Source of the DNA: Halapricum hydrolyticum
Lineage (GTDB): Archaea > Halobacteriota > Halobacteria > Halobacteriales > Haloarculaceae
Assembly: GCA_025517565.1 (NCBI GenBank)
Contig: JAOPKD010000012.1
Location: 23,631 to 87,630 of the forward strand
Length of the DNA: 64,000 nt
Direction of reading: 5' to 3'
A model generated the notes under the pieces. That model did no database searches and was not told the origin of the DNA. It saw only the letters and a list, made by a program, of their open reading frames with translations. Both the position numbers and the translations under genes were made by a program. This document shows positions 26,562-35,285 of the stretch, piece after piece; positions within the stretch are counted from its first letter, which is position 1, and every line of letters begins with the position of its first letter.

Positions 26562-26646
26562 ACGGTCTGGTAGTCTGGCGCGGGCTAATGTGTTACGCCA
26601 TGCGTCGATGACAAGCGTCTTTTCGACGCTTCCCGTTCCTCACGGT

Positions 26647-27108
26647 ATGGTCGAACCACTCGCGCTCGCGGGTCTGCCCTTCCTGCTGGTCGGCGGACTC
26701 GTCCTTCAGTACGGTGGTCGGCTGGCACTCGGGCTCTATCGTCGCCACCGCCAGACCCGGACCGTCGAGGCCGAGATCCGCGAAGTCAGTGCGACCGAGA
26801 TCGACGAGGGCGTCTTCGAGCCGACGGTTCGGTTCCGGTATCGGTTCGACGGGCAGACCTACGATTCGACGCTCGTCCGCGAGGGAAGCGAGCCACCGAC
26901 CGGCAGCCGCGAACTCGTCGACTCGTACCTCGCCGAGTTCGAGGAGGGCGAGACTGTTACTGCGACGCTGCTGTCCAGCATGCCCGACCAGGCCGTGCTC
27001 GAACGCTCGACGAACCAGTGGCCGTACGTCGTCGCCGTCGTCGCGACGCTACTGGGTGTGGCGTTCACTGCGCTGGGTAGTGGGATCGTTGTCGCCGGCG
27101 TGCTTTAG
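26647..27108 (+). CDS. DUF3592-type membrane protein
   Basis: A 153-residue protein with a helix at residues ~4-28, an external or periplasm-like beta domain (VEAEIREVSATEIDEG, FRYRFDGQTYDST, SYLAEFEEGETVTATLL), and a final helix at ~126-152. This is the layout of DUF3592 proteins. No function is established. Confidence 0.65.
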   Translation: MVEPLALAGLPFLLVGGLVLQYGGRLALGLYRRHRQTRTVEAEIREVSATEIDEGVFEPTVRFRYRFDGQTYDSTLVREGSEPPTGSRELVDSYLAEFEEGETVTATLLSSMPDQAVLERSTNQWPYVVAVVATLLGVAFTALGSGIVVAGVL

Positions 27109-27141
27109 GTGGCGCTGCCGATCACTGCACGCCCGTCCCGT

Positions 27142-27456
27142 TCACTCGCGGTCGCTTCGCGCCTCGCGGCCCAGGTGCTCTTCGACGGCTTCGACCTTCT
27201 CGCTCGCCTCCTGTTCGACGGTTCGCTTGTCGTCGATCTTCAGGAACGTCTCGACGCGGTCGGCGTCGACGGCCTGGTGGGCCGCCTGCGCGGCCGCGAA
27301 CAACTCGTCGGGATCGTCCGTTTCGATGATCGTCCCCATCGGCGTCGTCTCGTAGCTGACGTCGAACTCCTCCAGCGCGGCGACAGCTTTCGCGACCTCG
27401 CCTGACATGCTCCCCTCGATCACCGGTGCGACGCTCAGAAACGCGATCAGCGTCAT
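27142..27456 (-). CDS. MTH1187-family (UPF0045/DUF77) protein
   Basis: A 104-residue ferredoxin-like-fold protein. It starts TLIAFLSVAPVIEG and has the family block FDVSYETTPMGTIIETDDPD. Members are proposed to bind thiamine or related ligands. The C-terminus is a charged helix. The ATG chosen is the canonical start; a longer frame would add 20 unrelated residues. It lies just upstream of the aminotransferase stop, but runs convergently to the DUF3592 gene. Confidence 0.8.
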   Translation of the reverse strand: MTLIAFLSVAPVIEGSMSGEVAKAVAALEEFDVSYETTPMGTIIETDDPDELFAAAQAAHQAVDADRVETFLKIDDKRTVEQEASEKVEAVEEHLGREARSDRE

Positions 27457-27487
27457 GAATGATCCTCTACTGTCTGCCAAGACGGCG

Positions 27488-28633
27488 TCAGGAAATAAAG
27501 GACTCGATGCGATCAAGCGCTTCCTTGAGGTCGTCCATCCCCGTCGCGTAGGACACGCGGAGATGTCCCTCGCCGCCCTCGCCGAAGGCCGTCCCGGGAA
27601 CGACCGCCACGTGCTCTTCTTCGAGCAGCGCCTCGGCGAACGCCTCGCTGTCGTCCCAGGGCGATTCCGGGAACGCGTAGAATGCGCCCGAGGCGGGGAA
27701 ACACTCGATGCCCATCTCCTCGAACCGCGAGAGGACCAGCCGCCGACGGCGGTCGTACTGCTGGCGCATCTCCCTGACGGCGTCGTCGCAGTTTTCCAGG
27801 GCTTCGATCGCCGCGTACTGGGCGGTCGTCGGCGCTGACAGCATGGTGTACTGGTGGATGCGGTTCATCGCCCCGATGGCCTCCGGCGGCCCGAGCGCGT
27901 AGCCCAGTCGCAGGCCGGTCATCGCGTAGGCCTTCGAGAAGCCGTTGAACACGATCGTCCGCTCGCGCATCCCCGGGAGCGTCGCGATCGAGGTGTGGTC
28001 GTGCTCGTAGGACAGCTCCGAGTAGATCTCGTCGGAGAGGACCACCAGATCGTGCTCGCGGGCGAACTCGGCGATCGGCTCCAGCTCGGCACCGTTCATC
28101 GTCGCGCCGGTCGGGTTGTTCGGATAGCACAGCACCAGCGCGTCGGCCTCGTCCGCGCCGGCGTCGTACAGCGCGTCGGTCGTGAGCTTGAAGTCGGTCT
28201 CCTTGGTGGTCGGGACGGGCAGGGGCTCGCCGCCGGCGAAGATCACGCCGGGGACGTACGAAACGTAGCTCGGCTGGACGACCGCGACGGTATCACCGGG
28301 GTCGACGACCGCCCGCAACGCCAGGTCGACGCCCTCGCTCGCGCCGGTCGTGACGAGGACCTCCTCGTCGGGATCGTATTCGAGGTCATACCGCCGATCG
28401 ACGTTTTCGGCGATCAGCTCCCGCAGCTCGCGCCGGCCGCGGTTGGCTGTGTAGGAGGTCCGGCCCAGTTCCAGCGAGGTGATCGCCGCTTCGCGGGCGG
28501 CCCACGGTGCCGAAAAATCCGGCTCACCGACCCCAAGCGAGATGATGTCGTCCATCTCCTCGGCGAGTTCGAAGAACCGACGGATCCCCGACGGCGGGAC
28601 GGTCTCGACGCGCTCGGACGGCTCGATCGTCAT
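27488..28633 (-). CDS. PLP-dependent aminotransferase (class I/II)
   Basis: A 381-residue fold-type I aminotransferase. Key sites: SLGVGEPDFSAPWA near the N-terminus, TTGASEGVDLALRA (PLP phosphate region), CYPNNPTGATM (NPTG), VVLSDEIYSELSY, the Schiff-base Lys in NGFSKAYAMTGLRLGYALG, and the substrate Arg in LRVSYATG. The substrate is probably an aromatic or aspartate-like amino acid, but cannot be fixed from sequence. Its ATG overlaps the stop of the Lrp gene by 4 bp, so the Lrp protein may regulate it according to amino-acid supply. Confidence 0.92.
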   Translation of the reverse strand: MTIEPSERVETVPPSGIRRFFELAEEMDDIISLGVGEPDFSAPWAAREAAITSLELGRTSYTANRGRRELRELIAENVDRRYDLEYDPDEEVLVTTGASEGVDLALRAVVDPGDTVAVVQPSYVSYVPGVIFAGGEPLPVPTTKETDFKLTTDALYDAGADEADALVLCYPNNPTGATMNGAELEPIAEFAREHDLVVLSDEIYSELSYEHDHTSIATLPGMRERTIVFNGFSKAYAMTGLRLGYALGPPEAIGAMNRIHQYTMLSAPTTAQYAAIEALENCDDAVREMRQQYDRRRRLVLSRFEEMGIECFPASGAFYAFPESPWDDSEAFAEALLEEEHVAVVPGTAFGEGGEGHLRVSYATGMDDLKEALDRIESFIS

Positions 28634-29118
28634 GGTGAGATCGAGAGCCGATCGTCCTCGTCGCTGTCCCCGAGGACGATACCCTGTGTCTTGTAGGTGT
28701 CCATGTGGTAGTGCGTCACGGTCTGGGTGATCTCGGGGATGGGCGCGATCTTGTCGCTGATGAAGTGGCTCACCTCTCGCATCGAGTCGCCCTGCACTTC
28801 CATGTCGAAGTCGTAGTCGCCGCTGACCAGTCGCAGTTCCCGCACTTCGGGGAACTGGACGATCCGAGCGGCGATGTCGCCGTAGCTCGTCTCCCGATCG
28901 AGCGTGACGTTGAGTTCTACGACCGCCCGGACGCGCTCGCGTTCGGTCTCCTCGAAGTCGATGACGGCCTGATAGCCCCGGATGACACCCTCCGACTCGA
29001 GGCGTTCGATCTCGGCCTCGACCGCTTCGGGTTCGGCGTCGGTCATGCGGGCGAGGTCGTCGATACTGTACCGGGCGTTCTCCTGGAGCAACTCCAGCAA
29101 TTCCTCGCTCAGGTCCAT
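28630..29118 (-). CDS. Lrp/AsnC family transcriptional regulator
   Basis: A 162-residue regulator with an N-terminal HTH (SEELLELLQENARYSIDDLA then EPEAVEAEIERLESEG) and a RAM domain (~65-145) with LRLVSGDYDFDMEVQGDSM. A C-terminal acidic tail is present. It is translationally coupled (ATGA) to the aminotransferase gene. This arrangement is seen in haloarchaea, and autoregulation of the pair is plausible. Confidence 0.88.
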   Translation of the reverse strand: MDLSEELLELLQENARYSIDDLARMTDAEPEAVEAEIERLESEGVIRGYQAVIDFEETERERVRAVVELNVTLDRETSYGDIAARIVQFPEVRELRLVSGDYDFDMEVQGDSMREVSHFISDKIAPIPEITQTVTHYHMDTYKTQGIVLGDSDEDDRLSISP

Positions 29119-29274
29119 ATCGGCTCAGAGGCCACCGCGAGCAAAAGGATTTCCCATCTGTGGGAGGTCGTGGCAGGCGGTCCGGGTGGTACCAGTAGTT
29201 TCGCACAGTCTCTTCCATGAGTTCGCGCTCACAGACTCGCCGCTATCTCTCCTCGCTTGGTTCGCGTAGAATAG

Positions 29275-29372
29275 TGGGCCAACGCGGATTTTGAACTACG
29301 CCGAGACAGTCCGGGCGTGTGGCTCGCTTCGCTCGCCATTCCGGGCTGTGACTCGTCTAGTTCAAATCCGCG
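29275..29372. repeat. tRNA-Ile 3'-end duplication inside a nested palindrome
   Basis: 29275-29296 copies the 3' end of the adjacent tRNA-Ile gene with one extra T. CGCGGATTTTGAACTA (29283-29298) is inverted as TAGTTCAAATCCGCG (29358-29372), and inside it ACAGTCCGG pairs with CCGGGCTGT (29306-29314 with 29341-29349). The centre holds GGCTCGCTTCGCTCGCC, whose reverse complement resembles the GAGCGAAGCGAGG loop of the hairpin array after carA. Confidence 0.65.
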
Positions 29373-29416
29373 CGGCTACACAGTTTGTTCCTCACGTCCG
29401 TTCGTCACAAAACGAG

Positions 29417-29490
29417 TGGGCCAACGCGGATTTGAACCGCGGACCTCCCGGTTATCAGCCGAGCGCTCAACCTGACTGAGCTATTGGCCC
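29417..29490 (-). tRNA. tRNA-Ile (anticodon GAU)
   Basis: A 74-nt cloverleaf on the minus strand: acceptor GGGCCAA/TTGGCCC with discriminator A, D-arm with GCTC/GAGC, anticodon stem CTCGG/CCGGG around loop CTGATAA (anticodon GAT), variable loop AGGTC, and T-arm CGCGG-TTCAAAT-CCGCG. CCA is not encoded. There is no intron. A damaged copy of its 3' end lies 120-140 bp further downstream. Confidence 0.95.
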
Positions 29491-29568
29491 AGGCGAGCGC
29501 ATTTCTGCCTACTGGGCAGGCAGTTTTAAACGTTGCCTTTCGCGCCAGTCTCGGGGACGGCTCACGTG

Positions 29569-30087
29569 TCAGCGGTTGTCGTCGCCGTCGCCGATGTCGT
29601 AATCGTCGTCGCCGACGTCGTACGTGTCTTCGCCAGTCTGCTGCCCGGTGACGTCGGCGCGCTCGCCGTCGCCTGGAAACCCGGCAGTGTAGACCTGCCC
29701 GGTGGCGAACCCACCGGTCTTCGTGTCGACGTAGGGCGTGATGACCCACTTCTTGAGCGCCACGCGGACCGGATACCGGGTCAGCGGCACGACCAGCACC
29801 AGCCCCACGAGGTCGGTCACCAGCCCTGGCGTCAGCAGGAACGCCCCCGCGGCGATCAACAGCCCGCCGTCGATCAACTCGTCGGTCGGCGCCTCGCCCC
29901 GCGCGAGCTTGCGCTGGATCTTCGAGATGGTGTGGCGCCCCTCGGCACGGGCGAGCAACATCCCGACGAGGGCGGTCAACACGACCAGCAACACCGTCTC
30001 GAGCCCGCCGATCACGCCCGCGACAGCGAGCAACAGCATGATGTCTAAAAGCGGGATGAGCAGCAGGACCGCGATCAGCCGAAGCAT
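29569..30087 (-). CDS. fxsA: FxsA family membrane protein
   Basis: A 172-residue protein. FxsA-type features are IPLLDIMLLLAVAGVIGG, LLARAEGRHTISKIQRKLAR and DGGLLIAAGAFLLTPGLVTD; the conserved Arg/Glu between helices and the TPGLxTD motif are clear. Three or four helices occupy residues 1-110, and an acidic Asp/Gly-rich tail (~135-172) is typical of halophiles. The E. coli relative affects phage exclusion when overexpressed; the normal role is unknown. Confidence 0.88.
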   Translation of the reverse strand: MLRLIAVLLLIPLLDIMLLLAVAGVIGGLETVLLVVLTALVGMLLARAEGRHTISKIQRKLARGEAPTDELIDGGLLIAAGAFLLTPGLVTDLVGLVLVVPLTRYPVRVALKKWVITPYVDTKTGGFATGQVYTAGFPGDGERADVTGQQTGEDTYDVGDDDYDIGDGDDNR

Positions 30088-30182
30088 CGTCTCTCTCTAC
30101 CGGGGCCCGATGTATCAACCTTTTCGAGTCGGTCGCTGTCGGAGTGCAAGCGTTCTTTTCGACGCGCCTCGGAAGGCGTAGC

Positions 30183-31796
30183 ATGGACGAACAGCCCAAA
30201 GTCGAGTGGCGCGAGTGGGGGCCGGACGCGTTCGCGACGGCCGAGCGAACGGGCTCGCCGATCCTGCTGTCGCTCGTCACGCCGTGGTCGCCCGAGTGCG
30301 CGGCGATGGACGCGAGCACCTACGCCGAACCGCGGATCGCCGCCCACGTCAACGACGGATTCGTTCCGATCCGGGTCGACGCGGACCGCCGCCCGCGGAT
30401 CCGGGACCGGTATGCGATGGGTGGGTTCCCCTCGACGGTGTTTCTGACCCCGTCGGGGCGGGTCCTCACCGGTGCGACCTACCTGGGCGTCGACGGGTTC
30501 AGGGAGATTCTCGATCGCGTCCGGGAGAGCTGGGACGCCAGGGGCGAATCGGGCGGGTCGGTCCCGCGCCAGCTCCGGGAGACCAATCTGCCGGGCGGAT
30601 CGCTGTCGCCCCGGATCGAGGAACAGATGGTCGAGCAGTTGCTCGCGGCCTACGACGAGGAGTTCGGCGGCTGGGGCACGGACGTGAAGTTTCCCCTCCC
30701 CCGGACGATCGAGTTCGCGCTGGTGCGGGCCCGCGGGCAGGCCACGCGCACGCTCGAAGCCGTTCGGACGCACCTGCTGGATACCTACGACGGCGGGTTC
30801 TACCGCTACGCGACCGAGCGCGACTGGAGCGAACCCCGACGGGCGAAGCTCCTCGACGACAACGCGGCGCTGGCGCGGGCGTTCGCCCACGGGTATCGGT
30901 ACACCGGCGAGGAACCCTACCGCGAGACCGCCGAACGGACGATCGAGTACCTGACGACGACGCTGTGGACTGACGACGCACCAGGCGGCAGCGGGGCGTT
31001 TGCGGCTAGCCAGGCCGGCGAAGCACGGTATTACCGGCTGGACGCCACCGACCGATCGGACGCCGATCCGCCGCCGGTCGACGAGACCGTCTTCGCCGAC
31101 CGGAACGCACTGGCCGTCGACGCGCTGTGCACCTACTGTGCTTACACCGACGACGACCGCTCGCGCCGATTCGCCGAGCGCGCACTCGAGACAGTCGTCG
31201 AACTCGTCGACGAGGACGGGGCCGTCGCGCACTTCGCGGGAGACGCGAGTCCGCGCGGGTTGCTCGTCGATCAGGCTCGCGTGCTCGCCGGACTGACGAC
31301 CGCCTGGCAGGTGCTGGGCGAACCCGGACCGGCCCGGGCGGTCGCCGACTGGACGATCGAGCACCTCGCCGAGGACGGCGCTTTCAGGGACGGCCCGTCC
31401 GGCGAGGCGGGACTGCTGGATGAACCCCTGTATCCGTTCGATTACGCCGTCGCGTTCGCTGACGCCGCACACGAACTGGCGGCGCTCGCGGACGAACCGC
31501 ATTACAGGGACGTCGCCCGCGAGACGCTCGCGGCCTACGCCAACGCCGCCGACCGGATGGGTGTCGAGGCGGCCGAGTACGCCACGGCTGTCGCCCGCGT
31601 GCTCGAACCGCGAACGATCAGCGTCGGCCCGCAAGCGGGCAGCGACCTCCATCGCGCTGCGCTTCGCCTCGCCGATCACGAGGCCGTCGTCGTCCCCGGC
31701 GTCGGCGGTGAACGGGCGACCGTGATCGACGGCGAGACGACGGTCGGCACTGTGGCGACGCCGTCGGAACTGGAATCGGTACTCACCGAGGTGTGA
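30183..31796 (+). CDS. DUF255 protein (thioredoxin-like plus alpha/alpha-barrel), no CxxC
   Basis: A 537-residue YyaL/SSP411-type protein. The N-terminal thioredoxin-like domain (1-~115) has PILLSLVTPWSPECAAMD where relatives carry CxxC; here only Cys39 remains, so it cannot act as a standard disulfide reductase. The rest is an (alpha/alpha)6-type region like glycan or N-acylglucosamine epimerase barrels, with repeating LDDNAALARAFAHGYR, DRNALAVDALCTY and LLVDQARVLAGL helices. Function is unknown. The start ATG is followed at once by the family N-terminus. A decayed tandem copy of its last 12 codons follows the stop. Confidence 0.8.
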   Translation: MDEQPKVEWREWGPDAFATAERTGSPILLSLVTPWSPECAAMDASTYAEPRIAAHVNDGFVPIRVDADRRPRIRDRYAMGGFPSTVFLTPSGRVLTGATYLGVDGFREILDRVRESWDARGESGGSVPRQLRETNLPGGSLSPRIEEQMVEQLLAAYDEEFGGWGTDVKFPLPRTIEFALVRARGQATRTLEAVRTHLLDTYDGGFYRYATERDWSEPRRAKLLDDNAALARAFAHGYRYTGEEPYRETAERTIEYLTTTLWTDDAPGGSGAFAASQAGEARYYRLDATDRSDADPPPVDETVFADRNALAVDALCTYCAYTDDDRSRRFAERALETVVELVDEDGAVAHFAGDASPRGLLVDQARVLAGLTTAWQVLGEPGPARAVADWTIEHLAEDGAFRDGPSGEAGLLDEPLYPFDYAVAFADAAHELAALADEPHYRDVARETLAAYANAADRMGVEAAEYATAVARVLEPRTISVGPQAGSDLHRAALRLADHEAVVVPGVGGERATVIDGETTVGTVATPSELESVLTEV

Positions 31797-31832
31797 CGCC
31801 GCTGGCGCTGGAGTCGATACTCACTGAGGTGT
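31795..31832 (+). repeat. Decayed tandem copy of the DUF255 gene's 3' end
   Basis: The 38 bases 31757-31794, which encode TPSELESVLTEV and the stop, are repeated at 31795-31832 with about 7 differences, giving TPLALESILTEV and a second stop. Differences are mostly third-position or conservative, as if the copy had once been coding. Confidence 0.7.
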
Positions 31833-31883
31833 GACGCCGTAAACGCCCGGTGGGTTTTTCATCGCCGGCCGTGACGATCCGAT

Positions 31884-32687
31884 ATGGCCACGCTTCGTGA
31901 CCTGGGATTGTCGGAATACGAGGCCAGAGCGTACCGCTCGTTGCTCGAAACGGGACCGACAACGGCAAAGGAGTTGTCTCGGAGCAGCGACGTCCCGATG
32001 GGGCGGATCTACGACGTGCTCAAGAGCTTGGAGACGCACAACCTCGTTCGGAGCCAGACCGCGAGCCGTCCCAAGAAGTACGTCGCGGTCGAGCCCGAGA
32101 CGGCACTGGACCGCCTTCTCGAAGACAAGAAGCGCGAACTCGAAGAGAAAGCCGCCCAGTACGAGGAGATCGTCGACTCGCTGTCCGACGATCTGGAGGC
32201 CGCGGAGCCCCTCGGAGAAACGTTCTGGACGGCAGCGGTCGGGCCCGAGGAGACGGCGGAGCTCTTGATCGAGCGACTGACCGCCGCCGAGGATCGGATC
32301 ATCATCGTCACCTCGCAGTTCTCCCAGCAGTTTGACCTGGACGAGATCGGCGATCGGAGCGTCGCCACCCTGAAAGACGCCCTCGACCGTGGCGTCGAGG
32401 TCTCGCTGCTCATGCCACCCGAGATGGTCGAGGCCCTGCCGGAGAACGTCGGCGACCGCTACCGGGACCTCCTGCAACCGCACGACGGCTTCGAGGTCCG
32501 GACCAGCGAGGACGTCATCGGGACCTTCGAGATGATCGACGACACGGAGGTCTGCATCGAGGTACCCCATCCGCTCCGGGAAGACGAAACGTTCGCAGTC
32601 ATCGACTTCAAGGACCCGGAGTTCGCCGCGACGGTCACCGCCGAGTTCGAGGCCCGCTGGGCAGATGCGGATCCCCTGGAGCTGTGA
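31884..32687 (+). CDS. TrmB family transcriptional regulator
   Basis: A 267-residue regulator. The N-terminal winged helix (ATLRDLGLSEYEARAYRSLL, then VPMGRIYDVLKSLE) is the TrmB HTH. A coiled coil follows (~70-112, DRLLEDKKRELEEKAAQYEE). The C-terminal domain (~115-267) resembles the phospholipase D-like sensor half of these proteins. TrmB relatives sense sugars or redox state; the effector is unknown. No sugar transporter is adjacent. Confidence 0.88.
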   Translation: MATLRDLGLSEYEARAYRSLLETGPTTAKELSRSSDVPMGRIYDVLKSLETHNLVRSQTASRPKKYVAVEPETALDRLLEDKKRELEEKAAQYEEIVDSLSDDLEAAEPLGETFWTAAVGPEETAELLIERLTAAEDRIIIVTSQFSQQFDLDEIGDRSVATLKDALDRGVEVSLLMPPEMVEALPENVGDRYRDLLQPHDGFEVRTSEDVIGTFEMIDDTEVCIEVPHPLREDETFAVIDFKDPEFAATVTAEFEARWADADPLEL

Positions 32688-32756
32688 ACTGCTCTGAAAG
32701 CCAGGTCCCGGAAATCTGACACCCTCCGGTTTTGGATGAATCGGGTATCTCCGAGC

Positions 32757-33392
32757 CTAGTCGCCCTGCATTCGGACGAACCGGACGCCGCCGTGGTGCT
32801 CGCGGTCGAGCGTGCCGTCGTCGCGTTTGGTGGCCCTGACGAGCGTTTGATGGCCCTCCCCAAGTGGCCCGAGCAATATGCCGCCGGGCCGGACCTGCTC
32901 GACGACCGCCTCGGGGAAGTCGGGTGCTGCGCAGGTCAGGTACGCCCGGTCGTAGGGCGCGTGCTCGGCCCAGCCTTCGTGGCCGTCGCCGGCACGGATC
33001 GAGACGTCCTCGTATCCCAGCTCGGCCAGCCGCTCGCGTGCCTCGCGGGCGAGCGACTCGTGGTATTCGACGCTGTAGACGCCGTCGGACCCGACGAGTT
33101 CGGCCGTGACGGCGGCGTGATAGCCACAGCCAGTCCCGATTTCCAGCACCTCCTGACCTGGTTCGAGATCGAGGAGTTCGGCCATGATCGCGACCATGTG
33201 TGGCGCGCTGATCGTCTGTCCCTCGCCGATCGGCAGCGGGCGGTCGGCGTAGGCGCTCGACCGCTTGCTGTCGGGGACGAACTCCTCGCGCGGGACGGCA
33301 CCCATCGCTTCGATGACGTCCGGGTCGTCGACCCGCTGACGGAGCCGATCGAGCAGGCGTTCCCGGCTCGTGCCGTCGTCGCTCCCGAACAT
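32757..33392 (-). CDS. pcm: Protein-L-isoaspartate O-methyltransferase
   Basis: A 211-residue SAM-dependent enzyme that methylates isoaspartyl residues for protein repair. PIGEGQTISAPHMVAIM is the active-site loop with the conserved Ser, and EVLEIGTGCGYHAAVTAELV is SAM motif I. GGVRFVRM is the family C-terminus. The ATG start is 1 bp after the stop of the zinc-finger gene, so the two are an operon. Length is normal. Confidence 0.93.
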   Translation of the reverse strand: MFGSDDGTSRERLLDRLRQRVDDPDVIEAMGAVPREEFVPDSKRSSAYADRPLPIGEGQTISAPHMVAIMAELLDLEPGQEVLEIGTGCGYHAAVTAELVGSDGVYSVEYHESLAREARERLAELGYEDVSIRAGDGHEGWAEHAPYDRAYLTCAAPDFPEAVVEQVRPGGILLGPLGEGHQTLVRATKRDDGTLDREHHGGVRFVRMQGD

Positions 33393-33393
33393 C

Positions 33394-34041
33394 CTACCAC
33401 GCCGACCAGGCGGTCGAACTCTCGTCGCGGACGAGCAGGCGCTTGATATCCTTGGCGAAGGCCATGTCGCCGTCGTGATCGAGCTTCTCGTGGTTGTATC
33501 CGTGGGCGTCTTCCCGGAGGTGGATCCCCTCGATGGTAAACTCCAGGTCGCCCAGCTCGTCGGTTTCGCCGACGACGAACTCGTAGTCGCCGGGTACGTG
33601 TAGCTCCTCGCTACGGGTTCCCTCCCGGTCGCCGCCTTTCGGGTGGATCGTCGCGTTGACGCTGACGTTGCCGACCGCGCGGGTCCAGATCGTCCGGACG
33701 TCTTCGGCCGGGGCCTCCTCGACGCGGTTCTCGTCCAGCTCGAGGCTGGTGATCCGGACAGACATGATCGCTTCGTCGGTCTCCAGCAGGAACTCTTCGC
33801 CGACTGCGAGCGTCTCCTCGGCCGGCACGTCGGCACTCGCGGTGAACGACTCGCCATCCTGAGAGACGACGACGTCTCGCTGAAGCGTGGTCTCTTCGGG
33901 CAGGGTCGTCTTGTGGACGTGCCCGCACTCGGTACATTTCACAGTCGCTTGCCCGCCCTCCGAGAGTACCTCGTGGACGGTCTCGAACTCGGGCGAGCAG
34001 GCCGGACACGGCACTGCGACCCGATCCGTGACGTCAGTCAT
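33394..34041 (-). CDS. HVO_0476-family zinc-finger protein
   Basis: A 215-residue archaeal protein. A zinc ribbon is at the N-terminus (VPCPACSPEFETVHEVL and TVKCTECGHVHKTTLPE: CxxC...CxxCxxxH). The remainder is beta-rich, with RDVVVSQDGESFTASADVPA and GDYEFVVGETDELGDLEFTI. It is the first gene of an operon with pcm. The pairing with a repair enzyme hints at protein or RNA binding, but no function is known. Confidence 0.75.
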   Translation of the reverse strand: MTDVTDRVAVPCPACSPEFETVHEVLSEGGQATVKCTECGHVHKTTLPEETTLQRDVVVSQDGESFTASADVPAEETLAVGEEFLLETDEAIMSVRITSLELDENRVEEAPAEDVRTIWTRAVGNVSVNATIHPKGGDREGTRSEELHVPGDYEFVVGETDELGDLEFTIEGIHLREDAHGYNHEKLDHDGDMAFAKDIKRLLVRDESSTAWSAW

Positions 34042-34111
34042 ACGTGTCGATACTCGATACGTACGTAAAAGCCGTGTGACAGCCGGCGCGAGAGAAAGCG
34101 GCGCGAGACGC

Positions 34112-34276
34112 CTACTCGGCACGATCGATGTCCAGTTCTTCCTCGATCCCCTGGAGCCACTCCGAGTCCGCGAGCTCTTCCATCCGCTCGCGGAAGTGCT
34201 CCTTGCAGACGCCGACCTTGATCCCGTCTTTCTCGACGGTGACGTCGGCGTCACGATCGCAGTAGTGACAGTTCAT
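34112..34276 (-). CDS. Small zinc-finger protein (DUF6757-like)
   Basis: A 54-residue protein, NCHYCDRDADVTVEKDGIKV then GVCKEHFRERMEELA. CxxC plus CxxH forms a compact zinc site. The Glu-rich C-terminal helix is typical of halophiles. The codon bias is good, and the start ATG precedes the first Cys pair directly. The frame upstream of this ATG is not protein-like. Confidence 0.65.
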   Translation of the reverse strand: MNCHYCDRDADVTVEKDGIKVGVCKEHFRERMEELADSEWLQGIEEELDIDRAE

Positions 34277-34373
34277 ATTCGCCAGTAGGACGGCGAGTGC
34301 ATTGAACCCTGTGTTGTCGTCGTGCGTGCGTCTGACGGCTCCGTTACAGTAGCGGTGGCCCGCGTCGCCAGCG

Positions 34374-35165
34374 TCACCCGATGGCCGGGTGCGGAAGCCG
34401 CTTGCGGACGCGCGCGAACGCGTCAGCGTCGAGCCCCGTGACCCCGAGGCGTCGCCCGTGAGCGTCGCTGCCGCCGGTCGCCAGCAGCCCGTGCCGGTCG
34501 ATCGCACGCCGAACCGGCCGGAGGTCGACGTCGCGGTCGTAGGGATAGGCCAGCTCGACAGCGTCCAGTTCGGCGGTCAGTCCGAGCGCGTGTTCGGGCT
34601 CACGGTAGCGCAACGGATGGGCCAGCCCGACGAACGCGGCCGCCTCGTCCAGCAGTCGCCGGCCGGTCTCGAAGTCGGGGATCTCCCTGGAGACGAAACA
34701 GGGATCGCCATCGCCGATGAGCGTCTCGAAGGTCTCCTGGTAGCCGAGGTCGGCGTCGCTATCTGCGATCGCGCGGGCGACGTGCGGCCGACCGACGCCG
34801 GGATGAAACTCGACGTCCAGCGCGACGCCGAGTCGGTCCTCGACGCAGTCGACGATCGCACGGGCGCGCTCGACCCGGTCGCGCTGGATGCGCCCGCAGG
34901 CTGCCTCGAGATCGGGCGTCGGATCCAGGCCGTATCCGAGCAGGTCGACCCGCTGTCGGCCGGCGTCGACCCGGAGTTCGATCCCGTGGACGACCGTCAC
35001 GCCGTCGCGCCTGACCACGGGGGCGTCCAGACCGGGCTGGAGCCGATCGTGGTCGGTGATCGCGACGGCCTCGAGCCCGGCCTGCCGTGCAGCCGGCGGC
35101 ACCGCCTCGGGCTTGAGCTCGCCATCGGAAACCGTCGTGTGCACGTGCAGATCCGCCCGGACCAT
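34374..35165 (-). CDS. PHP-domain phosphoesterase
   Basis: A 263-residue metal-dependent phosphoesterase. Motifs: DLHVHTTVSDGEL (HxHxxxSDG), VAITDHDRL, VVHGIEL, and the C-terminal LLATGGSDAHGRR. The four PHP motifs with their His/Asp ligands are intact. Relatives hydrolyse 3',5'-nucleotide bisphosphates or short RNAs (YciV/TrpH type), which is the most likely activity. It stands as a single gene. Confidence 0.88.
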   Translation of the reverse strand: MVRADLHVHTTVSDGELKPEAVPPAARQAGLEAVAITDHDRLQPGLDAPVVRRDGVTVVHGIELRVDAGRQRVDLLGYGLDPTPDLEAACGRIQRDRVERARAIVDCVEDRLGVALDVEFHPGVGRPHVARAIADSDADLGYQETFETLIGDGDPCFVSREIPDFETGRRLLDEAAAFVGLAHPLRYREPEHALGLTAELDAVELAYPYDRDVDLRPVRRAIDRHGLLATGGSDAHGRRLGVTGLDADAFARVRKRLPHPAIG

Positions 35166-35285
35166 ACGTCGTGTTGCCTCGCCTTGCCAAAGCGACTTCC
35201 GATCCTAGAACACATACCGATACCTTCGACAGTCCTGTATGATTAATAGTTAAGGTTTATGGGTTCGCGCCGATTCGAAGCTCGT

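Noticed and set aside
29275..29490. A full integrated element between the tRNA-Ile gene and its partial copy.
   Set aside because: Only ~120 bp separates them, with no integrase or other gene, so at most a scar or palindrome remains.
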